Below are positions 32,541-36,683 of a stretch of 36,683 bases of DNA, piece after piece. Location: contig NZ_FCOA02000049.1 in the NCBI RefSeq assembly GCF_001544875.2, positions 1-36,683 of the forward strand. The letters are read 5' to 3'. Every line of letters begins with the position of its first letter. Position 1 is the first letter of the stretch. Origin of the DNA: Caballeronia hypogeia. Its GTDB lineage: Bacteria; Pseudomonadota; Gammaproteobacteria; Burkholderiales; Burkholderiaceae. Both the position numbers and the translations under genes were made by a program. The notes beneath the pieces are model-generated. The model had not been told where the DNA came from and made no database searches. It was given only the letters and a program-made list of their open reading frames with translations.

Positions 32541-32759
32541 ATTTTCCAGCCCGCAGATGATCTCGGGACCCGGGTGCGCTCGACCGCGACAAGGTCAAGT
32601 TCCGGCACAAACCACCTCGCTGACTAGACATCCGGCAGGCTGAGCACGCGAAGTCCCGCCAGCACGTAGCGTGCAGCCTGGCTTGCCACTAACGTCTTAT
32701 CATTCACCGGATTCTATGACGGCTCTTTAAAACAACTGGGCCTCGCGCAACGGCGCGCT

Positions 32760-33500
32760 CACGCGCTGGATCCTCGAGTTTCGCGGTGAGGAGGCTCGAC
32801 CCGATGCCTTCAGTAATCGAACTGCTCTCCGCCTTGATTTCGCCGGTTTTTACATGGCCGTAAAGACCGCTGCCGTGAGGGTCGGCGAGCACAACGCGGA
32901 TGTCCGGGTTTTGCTCCTTCAGATAGCGGCTTACGCCGGCCAGCGTACCTCCCATGCCGGTCACGCAGACGAATGCATCGATCGTTCCCGCGGTATCGCG
33001 CCAAATCTCCGGCCCCGTCGTTTCATAGTGCGCCTGGCGGTTCGCGAGGTTGTCGAACTGGTTGGATCAAACCGCATTGTCGAGCTCGTCCGCGAGACGG
33101 CCCGCAACCTTCTGGTTGTTCTCCGAATGGCGGTACGGCACGGCCGGCACCGGTCTTACCTCAGCGCCGAGCGTGCGCAGGATCGACGTCTTGTCGGGCG
33201 ATTGCGTCTCAGGAATCACGATCACGCAACGATAGCCGCGTGCCGCGCAAATGTGTGTGAGCCCGATGTCTGTGCTGCCGGCTGTGCCTTCGACGACCGT
33301 CCCGCCCGGCTTCAGCGTGCCTCGCCGTTCGGCGTCTCGGATGATGCAAAGCGCCGCACCGTCTTTCACAGATCCGCCCGGGTTCATGAACTCGGCCTTG
33401 CCAAGGGATCTCGCCGCCTGGCTCGGCGCTGAGTCGGCCGAGGCGGATGAGCGGTGTGCGACCCACGCAAGCGACGAATCCCTATCGTATATCCACATCG
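32760..33500 (-). pseudogene. Cysteine synthase-family PLP enzyme, broken
   Basis: Fold-type II PLP enzyme. The N-terminal piece VGRTPLIRLGRLSAE is in one frame, and then a frameshift near 33415 leads to the PLP-Lys segment GKAEFMNPGGSVKDGAALCI. TVVEGTAGSTDIGLTHICAA and the conserved HYETTGPEIWRDTAGTIDAF follow, then CVTGMGGTLAGVSRYLKEQN. An in-frame TGA at 33067-33069 stands where relatives have Trp (AVWaNQFDN), a single-base TGG to TGA change. Homology ends after ITEGIGSSLLTAKLED near 32760, so the C-terminus is lost. Three independent lesions make it inactive. Confidence 0.8.
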
Positions 33501-33649
33501 TGTCCTTTCAAAGCTCGCAGATCTGCGCGGTCACGTGTGCATCGTACGCGATGGTCCCGGCTTTCACCTTCCGGCCGCCACTTGCATCGCCATTCCGGTT
33601 CGCGATTTCGTGCTGTTGTATCTCCCTGTGCGATGAGCTAACGCTTGAG

Positions 33650-33961
33650 TCAGGTCTTTTTCACATAAGCATTGCACCAGCCTTTGGCGTCGACCAGCTT
33701 GCCGCCATAGGTCGGACACGGACCGTTCGCGGACCCAGGCTTGCCTTGATAGAGCTGGCAATTCGCACACGTCTGTCCGGATTGATAGTGCGAAAACTTG
33801 GTCTTGTCGACTTTCGTCGCGTCGGTCTTGTAGCCGAGCGCCTGCGCGGTCGGATCGCTCTCGGAAAGCACCGGAGCATCCGCACGTGATTCGTTGGAAA
33901 GGACTGTCGTCGAAGCGACGGAGGCAGCCAGAATTATGAAGTGGCGGCGAGTGAGTGGCAT
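33650..33961 (-). CDS. High-potential iron-sulfur protein, HiPIP (103 aa)
   Basis: Small periplasmic electron carrier with one 4Fe-4S cluster. The four Cys ligands are Cys65 and Cys68 (TCANCQLYQG), Cys82 (NGPCPTYGG) and Cys96 (KGWCNAYV), with the family spacing. The N-terminus MPLTRRHFIILAASVAS has a twin-arginine RRHF motif, consistent with export in folded form by Tat. ATG 33961 follows AAGGAG; a longer frame is rejected because it precedes the Tat signal. HiPIPs commonly feed oxidases or other periplasmic redox enzymes, but no partner gene is adjacent. A long perfect inverted repeat lies 167-207 bp upstream. Confidence 0.9.
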   Translation of the reverse strand: MPLTRRHFIILAASVASTTVLSNESRADAPVLSESDPTAQALGYKTDATKVDKTKFSHYQSGQTCANCQLYQGKPGSANGPCPTYGGKLVDAKGWCNAYVKKT

Positions 33962-34126
33962 GACAGGAACTCCTTGCGATAAGCGGAGGGCGGGGCGCGA
34001 AACCAACCCTTTTGGCCGGCAAAAATCGGTTGCATGCGTCCCACGAGCCCAGAAGTTTCTGCTGCATCGGCGCAACAAGCAATCGACATGCCTTGCGATT
34101 TCATGAACCTCGCAACAGGAGCAAGG

Positions 34127-34167
34127 GCTACTTTAAATATATCACGTCATGATATATTTAAAGTAGC
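34127..34167. promoter_or_regulatory. Perfect 18-bp A+T-rich inverted repeat upstream of the HiPIP gene
   Basis: GCTACTTTAAATATATCA (34127-34144) pairs exactly with TGATATATTTAAAGTAGC (34150-34167) around CGTCA. It is much more A+T-rich than the surroundings. It could be an operator for a dimeric regulator, a strong hairpin or a former mobile-element end. No T-run typical of a terminator follows. Confidence 0.6.
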
Positions 34168-34307
34168 GTCTGACCGGCGAGTTTTCTTGTCGTCATCGAC
34201 TCTCGTTCCGTACGACTAAGGTATCGGTGCGGAGTCTGACGAAGCCAATCGTGCATCTGTTCCCGGGGGATGCCGCCACGAAAATGAATATCGCGCAGAA
34301 AGGGGTG

Positions 34308-34401
34308 GTCTTGATTTTCGTGCGCGGTTCCGGTTAGGCCCGTCTAGGCGCGACAAGGGTTTGTCGCCCGACCCTTATTAAAACTCCTTAAAAATCAAGA
34401 C
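34308..34401. repeat. 94-bp element bounded by an 11-bp inverted repeat
   Basis: GTCTTGATTTT (34308-34318) is the exact reverse complement of AAAATCAAGAC (34391-34401). Between them an internal hairpin forms from GCGACAA and TTGTCGC. The layout fits a small structured RNA or a miniature inverted-repeat element. No target-site duplication is obvious. Confidence 0.45.
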
Positions 34402-35025
34402 TTTGCCGTCTCCCTCTGGACAAGTCACAGCTCCCTGCGAATGATGCCGGGCGATTCGGCAAGGTCGTGCGGGTTCGCGCGGATAGGAGGAAGCTGCGAA
34501 AGGGGAATTTTCCTATATTTGATCTGATCGACTGTCGGCAAGCTCGCGTGCCACATTTCGCTTCAAGCTTGTCGACTCGTCGGGAGGCCCATAAGGTCAC
34601 TTCTCAGACTAGGAAGTATCCGCTTCGCATAACGTGCGACCGGAAAGTTAAAGGTTCCGCGCAAATTGATGCCGTCAAGACGTTCTAGCATTACTGATCA
34701 TCGCTGCGTTTAAAAACTTCGACGCGGCTAACGCCCCTACAAACCACGGCTGGTGCGAAACTGTGGGCGATGTTCGCATACCGGGCGCGGGTGACCATGT
34801 TGCAGCGGCAATGCGTGTGCTTGAACTGGGAAGGCGCGAGGGTGCGAGCGCGGACGAGATGATCGCTCAAGCACGAAATTACTAGGAGAGCGGCTGCGCT
34901 GGAGGCCACCGTAAGAATGTCGAGGCAGGCAAAACTCAGGTCCTGAAGATCAAGCCGGTATTCCGAGCCAGTGTCGAGAGTGGTTTTCTCAGATCTAGAA
35001 AATGCGTCGGTAATGGCAGTGGTGA

Positions 35026-35053
35026 AGGGCGCGCGCCCTCCACGTTTTTTTTT
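35026..35053 (+). terminator. Candidate rho-independent terminator
   Basis: The self-complementary AGGGCGCGCGCCCT (35026-35039) is followed after 5 bases by nine T (35045-35053). The gap between stem and T-run is longer than ideal. No gene is recognised immediately upstream, so what it would terminate is unclear. Confidence 0.4.
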
Positions 35054-35366
35054 GCATGAACGCGAAAGTGCGCCCGGTTAAGCTTACTTTTTCCCTACGT
35101 GCGCTCACACAGACGCCAGCGACACGGCTTAAGTCCTGGCTATGTCAGACCTAGATTTGATCCGCAGCGTCAAATGAAAAGCACAAACGAATGGTGCGAG
35201 GCGACACCGCGTGCGCCGTCATGTTTTCGCACAGACAGTCCCCTAACCTCGTACCTCCACAAGCGACTTCGGCCGTGCTCCGAATGCCGGACGTCCGCGC
35301 TGAAACGGTTGATGTTGTTTGTCCCACGTTACCGACGGGCGCCACGACGCCAAGGGAGCACTTGCC

Positions 35367-35987
35367 ATGACTGCGACCACCGACTTCACAGCAAAATTTA
35401 GCGAAGCTGAAAGGATACTGGACCCTTACGAGCGCCCAAGTTCATCCTTGCTCGACGATGAACTGGTGTCGATCAAACTCCGTCCCGTCGACGAAGAAGT
35501 CGGAGCGAGCGATCGCTACGTCTACAAGGCAGAATACGACGACCTATACGCTTACCTGAACGAGACATTCGGAGAACCGCTGGTCAAAGGGGTCACTGTG
35601 CGTCACGGTTTTGGCTTTGCATCGGTTTACCGGCTGCCATCCGGAGAACACATTCTTTTTGTCGAGCATGAGACTGGCCCTGAGCTGATCGCCTACCTGC
35701 ACACGATCCGTGACGTACTTAATGCGGCTTCGGGCGCGGCGATCGCCCTTGGTACCTTCGTGACCACCGTCAATCAGGTTGCACACATCATCCGAAAGTC
35801 CATCGATGATTACAACCGGGAGCCATCGAAGAGGCGGTATTACAGCGCCCGCAAGATCAAGGTTTCACGACGAACGTTGCAGGAGGAGCGCGAACTCCGT
35901 CATATTGAAGTGGAAACCGACGCCGACGATGCAGTGACTTCGCAAGAGGAGATCGAAGACAAACCGACCAGGAGGCCACGAACATGA
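35367..35987 (+). CDS. Hypothetical protein upstream of Hcp (206 aa)
   Basis: ATG 35367 follows AAGGGAG (35352-35358). I do not recognise a family. Residues 1-115 are mixed and acidic (KAEYDDLYAYLNETFGEPLV, then FGFASVYRLPSGEHILFVEH). Residues 117-142 form one moderately hydrophobic helix rich in Ala, Val and Thr (NAASGAAIALGTFVTTVNQV). The C-terminal 60 residues are highly charged and first basic, then acidic, and are probably helical or disordered. There is no signal peptide. It lies 108 bp upstream of an hcp gene on the same strand, so a type VI secretion link (adaptor, effector or immunity role) is possible but only inferred. Confidence 0.75.
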   Translation: MTATTDFTAKFSEAERILDPYERPSSSLLDDELVSIKLRPVDEEVGASDRYVYKAEYDDLYAYLNETFGEPLVKGVTVRHGFGFASVYRLPSGEHILFVEHETGPELIAYLHTIRDVLNAASGAAIALGTFVTTVNQVAHIIRKSIDDYNREPSKRRYYSARKIKVSRRTLQEERELRHIEVETDADDAVTSQEEIEDKPTRRPRT

Positions 35988-36058
35988 AGCCGTCGTCGGC
36001 TACGAAAAATGGTCTGAGCATTTCAGAAAAAACGTATGGGACGGCGATAAAAGATGAC

Positions 36059-36099
36059 GCATGGTTCTGTCTCGCTTATTCAAGGAGACAGAACCATGC
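36059..36099 (+). promoter_or_regulatory. Perfect 15-bp leader hairpin covering the hcp ribosome site and start codon
   Basis: GCATGGTTCTGTCTC (36059-36073) pairs exactly with GAGACAGAACCATGC (36085-36099) around an 11-nt loop. The right arm contains most of the AAGGAG ribosome site (36082-36087) and the whole ATG start (36096-36098). If folded in mRNA it would block initiation, which suggests translational control. Confidence 0.65.
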
Positions 36100-36587
36100 C
36101 GATTCCAGCATACATGTGGCTTAAGGACGATGGCGGAGCCGACGTCAAAGGCAGTGTGACGGTTGGGGGCCGAGAAGGCGGCATTGAAGTCATCAGTTTT
36201 AGCCACGGCCTGCATCTGCCGGTCGATAGCGCCACGGGGAAAATCACCGGTACGCGTATCCACTCGCCGATCAGTTTCGAGAAGGAGTTCGACGCGGCGA
36301 GTCCTGATCTGTATCAGGCGGTCTCCAAAGGCAAATCGTTTGAGTCTGCCGAAATCAGGTGGTATCGAATCAGTGACGCTGGGAGGGAGGAAGCCTACTT
36401 CCTCATGCTGCTTGAGGACGTAAAGGTATCTGGAATAAGTCCCGGCATGCCAAATACTAAGCTTGACGGCCTCTCACAACAGAACCACACAGAGGCCGTG
36501 TCGCTGATGTATGAGAACATCACGTGGCACTACCTCGACGGGAATATCAAGGTCTCCGACGCGTGGAATGACAAGCGCGGAGGCTGA
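36096..36587 (+). CDS. hcp: Type VI secretion system tube protein Hcp (163 aa)
   Basis: Hcp forms hexameric rings that stack into the inner tube of the type VI secretion system and carry effectors. The start MPIPAYMWLKDDGGADVKGS then the SFSHGLHLPVDSATGKITGT pattern and HSPISFEKEFDAASPDLYQA are clear hallmarks of the family, as is the ending with NITWHYLDGNIKVSDAWN. Length is standard. ATG 36096 follows CAAGGAG; an upstream in-frame ATG at 36054 would add 14 residues not found in Hcp. No other core T6SS genes are visible, so this is an orphan hcp or the edge of a cluster continuing past the window. The leader hairpin above may control it. Confidence 0.93.
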   Translation: MPIPAYMWLKDDGGADVKGSVTVGGREGGIEVISFSHGLHLPVDSATGKITGTRIHSPISFEKEFDAASPDLYQAVSKGKSFESAEIRWYRISDAGREEAYFLMLLEDVKVSGISPGMPNTKLDGLSQQNHTEAVSLMYENITWHYLDGNIKVSDAWNDKRGG

Positions 36588-36588
36588 C

Positions 36589-36675
36589 ATGGCGTTGCGT
36601 GGAAGGCTAGTCGACTGCGTCATTGATTTGGCACCTGGCGGATTCGACGTGAAGGATCGTCGTACTTCCACTTGA
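36589..36675 (+). CDS. Short frame after hcp, possible gene start or decayed gene (28 aa)
   Basis: ATG 36589 lies one base after the hcp stop and follows GGAGG within hcp's last codons, so translation initiation is plausible. The frame gives MALRGRLVDCVIDLAPGGFD and ends at TGA 36673-36675, only 28 codons. This is too short for a typical hcp neighbour, so it may be a small protein or a frameshifted remnant. Confidence 0.35.
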   Translation: MALRGRLVDCVIDLAPGGFDVKDRRTST

Positions 36676-36683
36676 TCGGCTTA

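Larger units (their letters stand above)
34168..35366. other. 1.2-kb gene-free region with inverted repeats
   Basis: No supported gene on either strand; open frames here are short and lack homology. It holds an 11-bp inverted repeat bracketing a 94-bp element (34308-34401) and a terminator-like structure (35026-35053). Base composition is more A+T-rich than in the operons. Confidence 0.5.

Noticed and set aside
1..36683. CRISPR arrays, tRNA genes, phage modules, complete insertion sequences, restriction or known defence systems
   Set aside because: None seen on reading both strands: no regularly spaced repeats, no tRNA-like cloverleaf, no intact transposase or integrase. Only the istA remnant and the dead RES toxin point to past mobile DNA.

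Overview
The window looks like a high-GC betaproteobacterial chromosome, most likely Burkholderiaceae (Paraburkholderia/Caballeronia/Burkholderia type). The evidence is a Burkholderia-like 5S rRNA 3' end, a DUF4148 secreted protein, a Burkholderia-type porin remnant, ABC/MFS-rich catabolic islands and an Hcp type VI secretion protein. It starts inside the end of an rRNA operon and is an accessory region: intact catabolic operons separated by decayed gene fragments. All functional names are sequence-reading judgements without database searches.

Layout. (1) 1-113: 3' part of 5S rRNA and its terminator. (2) 200-754: IS21-type istA remnant with two in-frame stops. (3) 1054-2159: two small conserved-type proteins. 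(4) 2450-4802: a gene graveyard with fragments of a RES-domain toxin, MBL-fold hydrolase, aldehyde dehydrogenase, porin, D-2-hydroxyacid dehydrogenase and an MFS transporter, joined end to end on both strands. (5) 5382-12828: two convergent operons. The plus-strand one is AtzG-like protein, AtzE-like amidase and MFS transporter. The minus-strand one is GntR regulator, SDR dehydrogenase, BKACE (DUF849) beta-keto acid cleavage enzyme and MFS transporter. Together they suggest amide hydrolysis, oxidation of a 3-hydroxy acid and cleavage of the resulting 3-keto acid. (6) 12829-14928: repeats, an NmrA-like fragment and a YciI-family protein.

(7) 14929-26074: a tightly packed plus-strand cluster of nine structural genes and a TetR-type regulator. 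It has an unusual crotonase lacking both catalytic Glu residues, an NDP-forming acyl-CoA synthetase, a normal crotonase, a complete Dpp/Opp-type ABC importer (B, C, A, D, F) and a sarcosine-oxidase-like FAD enzyme lacking the covalent-flavin Cys. This looks like an import-and-degrade system for a peptide-like or N-substituted compound, activated as a CoA thioester. The substrate is unknown, and this is the best candidate for an undescribed pathway. (8) 26828-29905: LysR regulator, proline-racemase-superfamily enzyme with a Ser/Cys pair, and ornithine-cyclodeaminase-family reductase. This looks like hydroxyproline catabolism, with a well-placed LysR-type operator and promoter.

(9) 30360-33961: DUF4148 protein, periplasmic cupin, orphan ModA-like binding protein, a broken cysteine synthase and a HiPIP. 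(10) 33962-35366: 1.4 kb without genes but with striking inverted repeats. (11) 35367-36683: an unknown 206-aa protein, Hcp, and the start of a further small frame. The hcp leader can fold into a perfect 15-bp hairpin that covers both the Shine-Dalgarno sequence and the start codon.
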